Origin: Lichenostomus cassidix
Lineage: Eukaryota; Chordata; Aves; Passeriformes; Meliphagidae
NCBI GenBank assembly: GCA_008360975.2
Contig: CM039210.1
Location: 17,197,007-17,261,006, forward strand
Direction: 5' to 3'
DNA length: 64,000 bases
Of this stretch, positions 1-10,858 are shown piece by piece (the stretch's first letter is position 1; each line of letters starts with the position of its first letter). Below the pieces are notes generated by a model. It did no database searches. It was not told where the DNA came from and saw only the letters and a list, made by a program, of their open reading frames with translations. The translations under genes and the position numbers were made by a program.

Positions 1-2529
1 ACAGGAAAATTAATAAATGAAGAAATCACTTTGCTGCAGTACGTTGATGATATCCTGATTGCTGCAAAGACTAAAGCAGACTGTGTTGAAATGACTATAA
101 GTTTACTAAACTTTCTGGAACAAGCTGGTTACAGGGTATCCAAGAAGAAGGCCCAAATCGCCAAAGAACACGTAACCTATCTGGGATTCACCATCTCCCG
201 GGGTAAGCGAAGTCTCGGGACTGAAAGAAAGGAAGCAATCTGTCAGATTCCGGAGCCAAGGTCTGTACGTAAGTTACGAACCTTCCTAGGGATGGTGGGC
301 TGGTGTCGTTTGTAGATTCCTAATTATGGGCTTCTGGTAAAGCCCTTGTATGACGCCCTGAAAAACTCAGAAGAAATACTAGCATAGACTCCAGAATATC
401 AAACAGCTTTCAGAGACTTAAAAAGAGCCCTAATGTCTGCCCCTGCATTAGGATTGCCTGACCTGACCAAACCCTCTAAACTGTTTGTGCATGAACGTTT
501 GCACCTTGCTTTAGGAGTGCTGGTTCAGAGGTTGGGCACAAGCAAAAGGGCTGTGGGATATTTTTCTAAACATCTAGACAATGTGAGCAAGGGGTGGCCC
601 AGCTGTCTTCGAACTGTGGCAGCAACAGTCCTTCTGATACAAGAAGCTCGGAAACTGACAATGGGCCAGAGAATGACTGTCTATGTCCCACACATGGTTA
701 TCTCCGTCCTGGAACAAAAGGGGGGCCACTGGTTATCCCCTAGCTGAATGCTTAAATATCAAGTAGTTCTATTAGAACAAGATGATGTGGAGTTAAAAAC
801 TACAGCTGCCCTTAACCCAGCTATGTTCATTGAAGGTGCACCAGATTACGAAGAGGCCATACAACATGACTGCCTTCTAACTATTGAACAAGTTTATTCC
901 AGCAGAGAAGATTTGAAGGACACTCCACTGGAAAATCCAGATTGGGAACTCTTCACAGATGGTAGCAGCTTTGTGCAGGAAGGAAAACGAAAATCCGGGT
1001 ATGCTGTAGTAACTCAGACTGAGGTAATTGAAGCTAATCCATTACCTGTTAACACCTCCGCACAAAAGGCTGAACTCATTGCACTGCAGCGAGCCTTAGA
1101 GTTGTCTAAAGGTAAGAAGGTCAACATATGGACTGATTCTAAATATGCATTTGGAGTGGTACATGCTCATGGAGCTATCTAGAAAGAACGAGAGCTCCTC
1201 TCAGCACAAAGATCTCCTATTAAGTATGGAGATATTATTAAACAACTTCTGGATAGTGTTCAGCTACCAATCCAAGTGGCTGTTATGCACTGTAAAGCTC
1301 ATCAATTTGGAAATACACCAACTAATGTTGGAAACAGATTGGCAAATAAAACTGCTAAAGAGGTGGCAGAGAAAAGCATCCTTATAGTTGTTCCATCAAA
1401 ATACATGAACCTTCCACAAGTAACCCCGGAATACCAAACCCGTGATAAAATGTTAGCTGAACACCTAAAAGCCCACCTAAACTCTGAGGGGTAGTGGGTG
1501 ACACCACAAAAACAAGTTATAGTACCTCAAGCAGTAATGAAACAAATAGCTGAAGACAAGCATAAAGAAACACATTGTGGGGCAGAAGCTATTATTGATA
1601 GCTTAAAGCCACAAGTAGTCAGTGTAAGAATGACTGGAATCATTAAAAGTATTGTTGAGAAATGTAAAATATGCTTGCAGAACAATCCTCAGTCCTACAA
1701 AAGACATTCTCCTGGAACCACAAAAAGAGAAAATTGTCCAGGTGACTATTGGCAAATTGATTTCTCTAAATTACCTCGGCAAGAGAGATTTTGATACCTG
1801 CTAGTTTTGGTTGATACATTTTCTGGATGGCCTGAAGCTTTTCCCTGTCGCACCAACAAATCTAGAGAAGTTACTAAAATATTGTTAAAAGAAATAGTAC
1901 CTGGGTTCGGAGTCCCCTTAGGAATGTCCTCTGATAGGGGACCCCATTTCATCGCAGATATTGTGCAAAACCTGTCCAAAACTTTAAGAATCAAATGGGA
2001 TTTACATACTCCTTAGAGACCACAATCCAGTGGCAGAGTTGAAAGAATAAATCAAAGTCTAAAAAGACAAATGAGTAAAATCTGTCAAGAAACCTCGCTT
2101 AAGTGGCCACAGGCTCTGCCTTTGGCTTTACTTAGAATCAGAATTCAGCCAAGTTCCAAAGAAAAGGTAAGCCCATTTGAAATCCTGTATAGAAGACCTT
2201 ACCAAACCGTGATGGTTCCTGGGGAAAATCATGTAATAGGTGATCATCATTTGAAAGAGTATGTAATTTCCTTGAGAAAAACGCTTTCATCGCTGCATAA
2301 GTTTGTCGTTTTAGCCTCACCAGTTCCATTGGATATTCAAGTGCACCCTCATCAGCCAGGAGATTGGGTTTACCTCCGGTCGTGGAGTGAAGAACCCCTT
2401 CAGCCCAAGTGGAAAGGACCCTATCAAGTTCTGTTAACTACTCATACAGCAGTAAAAACAACTGGTGGAGACGCCTGGATCCATTACTCGCGAATCAAAC
2501 CAGCCCCAGACCCAGAAAAAACACTCTAG
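1..2529 (+). pseudogene. pol: ERV-1 pol (RT C-terminus, RNase H, integrase), broken by stops
   Basis: Gamma-like retroviral polymerase in a single frame from the window edge to the TAG at 2527-2529. The RT active-site YVDD lies at 40-51. RNase H starts near 946 (FTDGSS) and keeps WTDSKYA near 1129. The integrase has an H-H-C-C zinc region (about 1561-1680), a DYWQIDF Asp near 1759, SDRGPHF near 1930, a VER Glu near 2038, and a gamma-type C-terminal KWKGPYQV motif near 2410. Seven premature stops (313, 385, 745, 1180, 1492, 1792, 2014) interrupt it, but there is no frameshift. At least three stops (313, 385, 1180) sit where the family or ERV-2 has Trp. Not functional. The 5' half of the provirus lies outside the window. 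Confidence 0.93.
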
Positions 2530-2590
2530 ACAGTGCGACAAACAACTAATCCATTGAAGATAAAGCTGCAACGAAATCAGAGACGCTAAG

Positions 2591-3919
2591 ATGGGAAATA
2601 CTAAATGGTTTCTTTTATATTTTCGGAATAATTTTGTCTGGCTAATTTTGTCTGGAATAGTCAACCATCCCAGCAAGGCCTTGAAACTGACAAACCCAGG
2701 CTCAAATCCCGGATGGGTAAGTGAGCGCACAAAGAAAGGTAGTGATATGTATTTTTCCTCTAACATGACACACATTGAACAAATACTACCTGACCCCTGG
2801 AAGAGAAACTCACACCTGAAACTCATGCAAGCTGTAACTCTGATAACAAACAGCAGCAACTGCTGGATTTGCTCTCAGTTTCCCACTCACTCAGACGAAA
2901 GTATACAACTAATGGGACTTCCCATCCCAAACACATTCTCCAATAGCTTTCCCCCAGTTCATGTAATGCACCTTTTTAAAGAAAAGGTAACACGCAACAC
3001 CGTAGATAAACAAATCCTGTCAGTAAAATTAACAGCTGTGAATGCCTCTTGTGTTCAGAGATGTCCAGAAAAATCAAGGGCAACCCCTCTAAAACAAACA
3101 AAATCACCTAATTGTATGTCGAAAATAATAGTAGGAAATTACTTGAAATGTAATTCATACTTAGATGTAACAAATAAAAGTATCCTAAATACACAATGGT
3201 GGCCTATTCCCGATAACATAAGATACTACTGGCTATGTAAAAATTCAGCTAGAAAAGCTCTGCCACCTAAATGGCAAAGAATATGCACTCTTAAGACTGT
3301 GGTACCAGAAATAGATATCATTAGTAAATCAGAATTCCCCAAAGGACATCTGCGATCCTTTATTATGCAACATAAACGAACTCTAAATCCATTAGTTGAA
3401 AAGTCCTCTGGATTTGACAAGTTTATGAAGAAACTTGTACCATGGTTAGGAGTACCTAAATTAAAAAAAGCCATCGTAAACATCTCTGGAGTTATTGAGC
3501 AAATAGAAAACCGAACCAGTGATGCAACTAGTGCTTTACAACAAGAAGTCACTAACCTTTCTAATGTAGTCAAAGAAAATCGAATGGCCCTAAATCTGAT
3601 TCTTGCTTCCAAAGGTAGAGTGTGCACAGTCATTAATACCAGCTGCTGTGTGTACATAGATCAGACCCAGAGAGTACAAACTGACTTAAAAGAAATAAGG
3701 AAAAATTCTAAAATTTTTCAAAAAATCCAAAAGAACCAGAGAATAGGTATATTTGACTAAATTACATCATAGATTCCAAATCTGAATGTGATCATAAGAA
3801 AACTAATTAGCATTGCTATCATAGTTCTGACCTTAATAGTTGGTGTATAGATCTTAATCCAAATTTGCAAATTAGAGTGTAAAACATTGTGCAAACTTAA
3901 TAAAAACAAACTCATATAA
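2591..3919 (+). pseudogene. env: ERV-1 env, gamma-type, open for 389 codons but cut before its membrane anchor
   Basis: Starts at ATG 2591, 62 bases after pol, with a hydrophobic signal-like leader (about residues 6-24). The surface part has a CWIC motif at residues 91-94, typical of gamma-type SU, and a HKR near 261-263 that may be a worn cleavage site. The transmembrane part has a coiled region and a CX6CC motif at 345-353. The frame stops at TAA 3758. The membrane-anchor region follows in the same frame, after a second stop (TAG 3770), and ends at another stop (TAG 3848). At all three positions a Trp codon is likely ancestral: related ERV-4 keeps TGG at two and has TGA at the third. SU is short compared with usual gamma-type Env, so an internal loss is likely. 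The product, if made, would be secreted. Confidence 0.88.
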
Positions 3920-4076
3920 AAGTCTAAAATTTAAAAACGATCTCTAAAGATAGCTGACTATTCCGAAAATAATTTTGTTTTATTTTAATTTTTGTTATTT
4001 GAATTAACTTAGTTTAGATGATGAGTTAAGTAGAAGTGACCTTAAAGAAATTATGGTCACTTCCAAAGAGAAGAAT
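3920..4076 (+). other. AT-rich ERV-1 region between env and 3' LTR
   Basis: Non-coding AT-rich stretch after the last env stop. A purine-rich run just before 4077 (aaagagaagaa) could be a weak polypurine tract for the LTR that follows. Nothing else is recognised. Confidence 0.4.
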
Positions 4077-4517
4077 TGTCAGAAAAAAATATAACTTAAG
4101 AAATTTTATTGTATCTCTCTAGCTAGCTTTAATTGACTTTACTTAAGAAAAAGAGCTTTTCTTTAGTTTTTTTAGAAATATAGTATCACCCTAAAAAAAT
4201 AAGATTAACATACCACAGATTGAGAGTAAACCCCGAAAATAACCAAAAAGATAAAGACCATTAACAGAACATCCTCGAAACATTGTAGCACTAACTAAAC
4301 ATCCACAGGTCATGGAGTTATCCAGACATTTGCCAGATACCATCTGCAGCAAGGGTTTTGACTGTATAAAATTCGAGAAAAAATTCTCTGAAACTATGTG
4401 TTCTTAAAATGCTTTCCTAGGCACATCCTGGCCAGCAAATAAAGTAATGCCTGATTCTCTATCACTTCAAATACAGTATTAGAGAGTTTTTCTTATTTTC
4501 CCGCAGATTCGGTAACA
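4077..4517 (+). repeat. ERV-1 3' LTR (approximate ends)
   Basis: Begins TGTCAG after a purine run and ends near GGTAACA. An AATAAA signal lies near 4437, about 80 bases from the end, which is a normal LTR layout. The sequence then passes directly into ERV-2 RT. The 5' LTR is not in the window, so no target duplication can be checked. The left end in particular is uncertain. Confidence 0.5.
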
Positions 4518-4544
4518 CAGGGATAAGGGAAACAAGGCCTTTCT

Positions 4545-5007
4545 TTCAACCTTTAAAAGTTGAACTGGGAAAACCCATCCTGCCAGTAAAGAAGGCTGAG
4601 GGTAAAAGTTACAGATTAGTGCACGATTTAAAGACAATTAACAAAATCACAAAGGACATAGATTCAGTTATACCAAACCCCTACACTTTTCTGACCACGC
4701 TGACAAATGAACTAGGGTGGTTCACAGTTTTAGATCTCAAGGATGCCTTTTCCTGGATTTCTCTAAGTGAAAGTAGTCAAGAACTCTCTGCTTCTGAGTG
4801 GAAAAATCCTGAGACAGGAAGAAAGACTCAACTCACCTGGACAGTGCTACCCCAAGGGTTCAAGAATAGCCCAACTATATTTGGACATCAGCTGTCAAAG
4901 GAACTAGAGGACTGGAGAAAACAAGAAAAACCTTTGTATGAAGCCCTTAAGGCGGCTGAGAAAAGAACCATCAACTGGACAGAAAAAGCAAGGGCTGCAT
5001 TTAAACA
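4545..5007 (+). pseudogene. pol: ERV-2 pol, RT N-terminal part
   Basis: Gamma-like RT from the conserved PILPVKK region (near 4577) through VHDLKTINK, a DLKDAFS catalytic-Asp block near 4735 and LPQGFKNSPTIF near 4851. After LEDWRKQEK (near 4920) the frame jumps to PLYEALK, so the YVDD box and thumb, about 100 codons present in ERV-1, are deleted. The open frame runs on to AAFK at 5007, where a solo LTR interrupts it. The 5' part of ERV-2 is missing: its RT starts where ERV-1 ends, suggesting ERV-1 inserted into or replaced it. Confidence 0.87.
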
Positions 5008-5776
5008 TGTGATAATTGCAAATGTAACTCGTGTCAAGCAACAAGTTGTTTTAGATGTGATGAGGGCATGATAGCCCTAGACACAATTGGCAAGGGGAAC
5101 TGCAGTAAGGAGTGGGGTTATTCTTATAAGAAATAAACCGAGACACAGAGACAATTTTCTTGTAAGACATGGAAAGATACCAGACTCAAATATATGTACC
5201 ACGGATGTTACATTAAATATTTCCAACTACAAATGTCATCAAATGTTACATAGGTTATTTCTAATCACAAATGTAAAAGTATTAAAAAAAAAAAAGAGAA
5301 AGAAAAATTAAATGAAGTTTCTGTAGTTGAGTTATAGAAATTGTGCTGTAACTGCTTTTTAGCCCACCCCTCTTTTTTTTTTTCCTAGCTTTTGCTTGCT
5401 CTGTAGTTTTTAGAACCCCTGATAACAGCAAAGACGCAAGTGCAGAAGGACCATCCCCTTTATGACCCCCAGCAACAGACCCCAGCAACAGTGAACACAA
5501 GCGCAGAGACAGAGCATGACGTAAAACTCGGGAATTCAAAGGAGTGGGATTTCTGAGAAACGAAACTAAAAATGTATAAAAAGGAGGAGTTTTAAACCGA
5601 AGGTGTGCTTTTATCTGTGGAGCCAAGAGTCCCAGGTACACCCAGCATGGCTTTGCTTATTGCCTCCAGCCTTATATTCTAAATTCTGTATTTTAATAAT
5701 CGTTGCTATTTTGTAATCTGCTTTATATAAAATTTTTGCTACTAAATTTTCTATTGACCCATTTTCATTTATAACA
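5008..5776 (+). mobile_element. Solo LTR-M (769 bp) inside ERV-2 pol
   Basis: Ends TGTGATAA...TTATAACA form an imperfect inverted repeat. The flanks AACA (5004-5007 and 5777-5780) are a 4-bp target duplication. Removing element plus one flank leaves the ERV-2 pol codons continuous, which fixes the boundaries. A TATA-like tataaaaag lies near 5573, supporting plus orientation. A 4-bp duplication is typical of gamma-type integrases. Short open frames inside it (5087-5311, 5282-5641) look like chance. No second copy was noticed in the window. Confidence 0.85.
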
Positions 5777-6374
5777 AACAGCTAAAATATTCCTTGATGT
5801 CCACTCCAGCTCTGGGACTGCCAGACCTAACTAAGCCCTTTGGACTTTTTACATATGAGCAGCAGAATGTTGCTCTAGGGGTACTGGCACAGCAGCACTT
5901 TGAGGACCAGTGAAGAGCTGTGGCCTATTTTTCAAAACAGCTAGACAGTGTTAGCCAACAGTGGCCTGGATGTCTGAAAGCTGTGGCAGCCACTGTCATC
6001 CTAATACAGGAGGCTCGGAAATTCACCCTTGGGCAGGACATTGTCATGTATGTACCCCACGCCGTGATCTTTGTGCTGGAGCAAAAGGGGGGACACTGGT
6101 TATCCCCTAGCAGAATGCCTAAATACCAATCTGTGTTGTTGGAATAGGATGATGTTACCCTAAAAATAACATCTGTTGTAAACCCTGCAATATTTTTGTC
6201 ATCCACATTACTTGATGACCTGCCTGAGCATGACTGTTTGCAGACAATAGAGGAGACCTATTCCAGCAGACCAGACCTGAAGGATGTGCCTCTGAAGAAG
6301 CCAGATTGGGAACTGATCGCACGGACCAGAGCTCTGGAACTGAGTGAGGAAAAGAAGGTAAACATATGGACTGA
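5777..6374 (+). pseudogene. pol: ERV-2 pol, connection and RNase H N-terminal part
   Basis: Resumes after LTR-M with LMSTPALGLPDLTKPF and runs through VAYFSKQLD, EARKFTLGQ, GGHWLSPSRM and PEHDCLQTIE, closely matching ERV-1 pol. In-frame stops lie near 5911 (TGA) and 6145 (TAG, where ERV-1 has Gln). RNase H is damaged: the frame goes from PDWEL directly to ARTRALEL, dropping about 40 codons including the first catalytic Asp block (FTDGS in ERV-1). It is interrupted after NIWTD by LTR-A at 6375. Confidence 0.87.
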
Positions 6375-6637
6375 TGTGGCTAGCACAGGTTTTTCCCATG
6401 AGAAGTTTTCTTGTGTTTTGTAAATAAAGATAAAGTTTGGATGTTTTTGGAACAGTGTCCCAGAACTTGGGCAGTGCAGGCCTGGCCAATCAGGCCTGGG
6501 GGAAGGCTTCTGACTGACCAATCTGGGTGACTTTTGAGAACTCTATATATGTGATGAAATCAAAACAATAAAGGTCATTCCTTCTTGCCACTGAGAACTG
6601 ATGCATTCATTACTCTGCTAGCTGCTCAACAGCGACA
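6375..6637 (+). mobile_element. Solo LTR-A copy 1 (263 bp) in ERV-2 RNase H
   Basis: TGTGGCTAGC...CAGCGACA with a perfect 6-bp target duplication GACTGA (6369-6374 and 6638-6643). TATATAT at 6544-6550 and AATAAA at 6567-6572 give plus orientation. Six-base duplications are usual for beta/alpha-type (ERVK-like) integrases. Only one difference by eye from copy 4 at 27072, so it is a recent insertion. It splits the codons for the RNase H TDSKYA motif. Confidence 0.95.
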
Positions 6638-7085
6638 GACTGATTCCAAATATGCCTTCAGTGTTGTTCATGCCCACGGAGCTATTTGGAAGGAACGTGG
6701 CCTGCTGACTGCTCAAGATAATGGCATTAAGCATGCAAAACAAATCCTTGCACTCCTGCAGAGCATCTGGAAGCCTACAGAAGTAGCTGTCCTGCATTGC
6801 AGAAGTCATCAAAAGGGAAAGACAACCCCTGAAGTGGGAAATCACTTTGCTGACGAAATAGCAAGGGGAATAGCAGAAAAAGGCATACTTGCGATAGTAC
6901 CACAGAAAGAAGTAGATCTGACAGGGTTTACTCCAAAATATAACCAGAGGGACCACAAATTAATTAAATTTCTTAAGGCTGAGTTTAAGGAGGGTGGGTG
7001 GGCTGTTACACCGATAGGCCAGGTTGTAGTCCCACCCCCGCTCCTTCGAGAAATAGCACAGAGAGAACATAAGAGTACCCACCGA
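6638..7085 (+). pseudogene. pol: ERV-2 pol, RNase H C-terminus and integrase N-terminus
   Basis: Continues from TDSKYAFSVVHAHGAIWKERGLL through HCRSHQKG and GNHFADEIARG (the last RNase H Asp) into the integrase zinc region (HKSTH). Open across the whole segment. It retains Trp in AIWKER where ERV-1 has TAG. It is bounded by LTR-A copies in opposite orientations, so this 448-bp piece sits between inverted repeats. Confidence 0.87.
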
Positions 7086-7347
7086 TGTCGCTGTTGAGCA
7101 GCTAGCAGAGTAATGAATGCATCGGTTCTCAGCGGCAAGAAGGAATGACCTTTATTGTTTTGATTTCATCACATTTATAGAGTTCTCAAAAGTCACCCAG
7201 ATTGGTCAGTCAGAAGCCTTCCCCCAGGCCTGATTGGCCAGGCCTGCACTGTCCAAGTTCTGGGACACTGTTCCAAAACATCCAAACTTTATCTTTATTT
7301 ACAAAAACACAAGAAAACTTCCCATGGGAAAAACTGTGCTAGCCACA
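7086..7347 (-). mobile_element. Solo LTR-A copy 2 (262 bp, inverted) in ERV-2 integrase
   Basis: On the plus strand it reads TGTCGCTG...GCTAGCCACA, the reverse complement of LTR-A. Target duplication CACCGA / CACCGG (7080-7085, 7348-7353) has one mismatch. About eight differences by eye from copy 1, so it is an older insertion than copies 1 and 4. It interrupts the integrase zinc region between His and Cys pairs. Confidence 0.93.
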
Positions 7348-8300
7348 CACCGGGGAACAGAAAACCTTTTAAAACATCTGAAGAAAGTAGTGATAGGGAG
7401 AGGAATGACTGATATTGTGCAATCTATAACAAGCAAGTGTGAAACCTGTTGCAAAAACAACCCTGACACAAGCAAGAGAGTAGTGTTAGCAGTAACCAAG
7501 GCAGGGCATCTCCTGGGAGATTACTGGCAAATAAATTTTGCTGAAATGGCACGTAAGGAGGGATAAAAATATGTATTGGTATTGGTTGATACGTTCAGTG
7601 GATGGCCTGAAGCTTATCCCTGTTGCACCAATGCAACAAAGGAAGTAGTGAAAGCCTTGCTCAACTATATAATTCCAAGGTTTGGGGTTCATTTGGAAAT
7701 ATCATCAGATAGGGAACCACATTATGTTGCAACGGTGATCGGGGAAGTTAGCAGGATTCTGGGACTTACTTTGGACTTGCATACACCATACAGGCCCCAA
7801 GCAAGTGGCAAAGGTGAACAGATGAATGGAACACTCAAGGCCCAGATTGGTAAAATCTGCCAAGAAACATCTATGGCATGGGTTCAGGCTTTGCCTATAG
7901 CCTTAATGAGGGTCCACATTTAACCAAGGCGGAAGGACAATATAAGTCTCTATGAAATCCTATATGGCAGACCATATCAGGTTCCACATATCCTGGGGAA
8001 AATTCACATGAAGGGTAAAATTAATTTACAGAAATACTTAACAGCCTTAAGCTCCACTTTGCAGAAGCTCCAGAGATTTGTCATGCTGTCCAAACCTATA
8101 GGATTGGACACCCCTGCTCACCCATTTCAGCCTGGAAACTGGGTCTACATCAAGTGTTGAGACAGCGACCTCTTCCAAACTAAGTGGAAGGGACCATTCC
8201 AAGTTTTGCTGACCACCCTCACTGCTAAGAAAGGTTGCTGGGAAAAGACCGTGGATCTACTACTCCAGAGTGAAGAAAGCTTCTGCCCCTGAGACCATCG
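7348..8300 (+). pseudogene. pol: ERV-2 pol, integrase core and C-terminus
   Basis: Carries the CETCCKNN zinc cysteines, DYWQINF (the core Asp of ERV-1 DYWQIDF is Asn here), VDTFSGWPEA, SSDREPHY, a SGKGEQMN Glu block, and the C-terminal KWKGPFQVLLTT. Stops lie near 7564 (TAA), 7921 (TAA) and 8158 (TGA, where ERV-1 has Trp). Loss of the first catalytic Asp and the stops make it inactive. Confidence 0.88.
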
Positions 8301-8353
8301 AAAAAACAGAGACTGATGGAAATCAAGATGATGTAGTTTAAATTGTTCTTTAC

Positions 8354-8718
8354 ATGTCTGTTTGCCCAATTGGTAACCATGACTCAAGGCTCAGCCAAAA
8401 GTTGCACAACAGTGTGATCCAAAATGTATCCAGAGCTCTAAATATGAGCAATTGCTGGATCTGCACCCAGTTACCACCTCTAGATGGATGTGGTAACTGG
8501 CCATTGAAGATTAGAAAGGTTTGGAAGAAATTTGGAAGGAGATTCAAATTCTATATGAAGTGGGTTCCAGAAAATACACCTTGAAATTCGACCATATCTT
8601 CCACACCCTCACTTCATGGTTATCAAACTGGGCCTGGGTAAAAGAAGCATTTATAATAGTTGTAATTGTAGTCATTATTTTTGCTATATCTAGTTGTGTA
8701 AACCAGTGCTGTGGTTAG
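8354..8718 (+). pseudogene. env: ERV-2 env remnant, internally deleted
   Basis: Begins at ATG 8354. It keeps the SU segment around NCWICTQLPP (CWIC motif, as in ERV-1 and ERV-4), then jumps to the C-terminal transmembrane part: a pre-membrane WLSNWAWV and a long hydrophobic anchor (IIVVIVVIIFAI) ending CVNQCCG. The two parts are in different frames, overlapping at 8521-8584. Most of SU, the fusion region and the CX6CC are deleted. Confidence 0.8.
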
Positions 8719-8760
8719 TATAATGTAGAGACTAGACAAGGTAGAGTCTTGTTAGTCTCT

Positions 8761-8769
8761 AAAAGGGGG
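8761..8769 (+). promoter_or_regulatory. ERV-2 polypurine tract
   Basis: AAAAGGGGG immediately before the TG of the 3' LTR, the normal plus-strand priming site position. Confidence 0.7.
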
Positions 8770-9742
8770 TGAAATTATGCCTGAGGGTTTTTTATCTTTT
8801 CTTTTTATACCCTTTTTATACATTTTTATACCCTTTCCCTTTCCTTGTACCCTTCACAAACACTCCTTGTACCTTAGCCCTACATGTTTATAACCCTTGT
8901 ACTCTGATATTTAGCTTAGTTTGGGGGTTCTCTGGGGGGAAGATGAAACATCCCTGCTATCTCAAAACTAGAGGCTCCAATCTTGGATGGCACCTCCTCT
9001 CTGGAACATATTTTTGTAAACTAGGCTGTAGTCTCACTTGGCGGGGGGGGGGTAGGTAATTAGAATAGAGGGACAATTACTGCATTTGTCAAGTTTCTTA
9101 TTGGGGGATTTTAGGTAGATATGCTAATTTGTGAGGTCCATAAAATTGTATATGCGCTGTACACGTGTGTGCCCCTCGGCGTATTTCCACTGTTGACGAG
9201 GGTGCACCTGGGATCCTATTAAAACCAAGGTAATTGTAGCAATGTGGGATTTTAGGATTCCATGTGCTCCTTTGTCCCTCTGCTTTGCATACCATTAGTT
9301 CATTTTGAAATATGCTCTGCTGTACCCCGAAATCTATTGGTGGGTTCCCTATGCCTGTCTTCCCTTCAGACTCCCCGGGACTGGCTCTAGGGGAGACAGT
9401 CCTTCCCCTTCTTTTCCTTTTATAAAGTGATGTGCGGATCAGCTCGAGGTCTTCCATCTCTGCGCTGCTAGCATCTCCTACCTGCCTTGTCTCCCTTCCC
9501 CCTTCTCCTTCCCTGCACCCCTTTTCCCCGTACCCCAAATAAACCTCTCTAGCAGAACAGAGATGGAGTCCAGTTCTTTTCTAGTCTCACTAATTTCCTG
9601 CTTGAATTGACGTGGTTTGAAGACTCACGCCATGCCGCAGAACCTCGGGGGCCAACCGCCCCAAATTTGGTGGAATTACACGGACCAGGGACCCCGGTCT
9701 GGGGGGAAGCCGGCCTGTGCCGCCCTCCCAGACCGTGTTACA
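8770..9742 (+). repeat. ERV-2 3' LTR (973 bp)
   Basis: Starts TGAAATTATG directly after the polypurine tract and ends CGTGTTACA. TATAAA at 9421-9426 and AATAAA at 9538-9543 place U3, R and a U5 of about 180 bases. It contains a G run near 9043. The duplication at the other end cannot be checked because the 5' end of ERV-2 is lost. Confidence 0.7.
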
Positions 9743-10852
9743 TCAGGTAATACCCTTTTTTCCCTATACTGCTGTGTCTGCCTCATATTTTTACCAGCTT
9801 TAAGGCATGAAATCGAGGAGTTGAATCCTTACACCTGCCTACCATGTACCTAGGTTTACCATGAGCAACTCTATTAACTGAAAAATTCTGTGTATGTGAA
9901 AAAATTAGGTTCTGTGGCTCAGTTAGATGCTATAAATAAATCCCATAGCTACATTTTGCAGTTAAACTAAAGCTTTTGTCATCTCTTACTTATTACATCT
10001 ATCACACTGTTGAACTGTTGTAAAGGTTAATGATGCATCCTATAGATATAATGCATCTCTTGTAAGCACAAATTGAATATTTAACTGATTTAACGTCCAG
10101 TTGTTTGTTTAGCCACCAAAGCAATAAGATTTTGTACATTTGAGAGAATGTGTCTGGTTCTTAGCCTTCAGCAGTAATCTACAGAAAAGATGTTTGTCTT
10201 TATCCATGATGCATGGATCATCTCTGTCCTGTGTTATTTGGAAAGTGAATAGCCATCCCCTTAAAAAACACAGCTTGCCATCTTTCCTAAGATTTATACC
10301 TTGAGAAGATGTTAATATGGCTTCATACACAAAAGGACTTCTTGGGGATTGAAGAACAAAAGAAAAACATATAGAAAATTCTGACTTTACACCCAAATTT
10401 ATTGATGCTATTTCCTAAGTTTACCATACTTGACTCCATAACCATAACAGCCTTTAAATGTCATTTGTTGTCTAGTGCATGTACATACACACATGCTGCT
10501 GTTCATCTTGGTATCATCAATAGTACAGTATTATCATAGAATCATAAAATGACTTGGGTTGAAAGGGACAGTAAAGACCATCTATGTTACATTAGATTGT
10601 ACTATGATTATTTGCACCATTTGCATTGTGTTCGTGCTGGAATACACCAGTCCAGAACCAAAGCCCATTATGCTCAGTACCATATAGATGTTTTTCAGAG
10701 ATGATAGGTGTAGAGATTTTCCAGTCCATGTCTCAGCTGGAAGACAGTGAATATCAAAAGCAGGCAGGCCAACATAGGGAGCAGGGCAGCCAGAAAACAA
10801 ATAGACTTCATCAGATAATTAAAAGTCTCTGCTTAGCCCTGCCTTACTGCTG
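9743..10852. other. Intergenic stretch, no gene seen
   Basis: AT-rich, apparently single-copy sequence between ERV-2 and ERV-3. Open frames here are short and resemble nothing known. A short CR1 tail lies at 10536-10600. Confidence 0.6.
10536..10600 (-). repeat. CR1 LINE 3' tail fragment
   Basis: Contains the diagnostic ATCATAGAATCATAAAATG followed by a worn form of the CR1 3' end (GGGTTGAAAGGGACAGTAAAG). This orientation means the element lies on the minus strand. Confidence 0.75.
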
Positions 10853-10858
10853 ACAGAT

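Noticed and set aside
5282..5641. 119-codon minus-strand frame
   Set aside because: Lies wholly in solo LTR-M, on the strand opposite its promoter, with no recognisable motif.
6258..7566. Paired open frames at 6208-6521 (-) and 7234-7566 (+) with near-identical starts
   Set aside because: They are mirror reads of the two inverted LTR-A copies running into pol.
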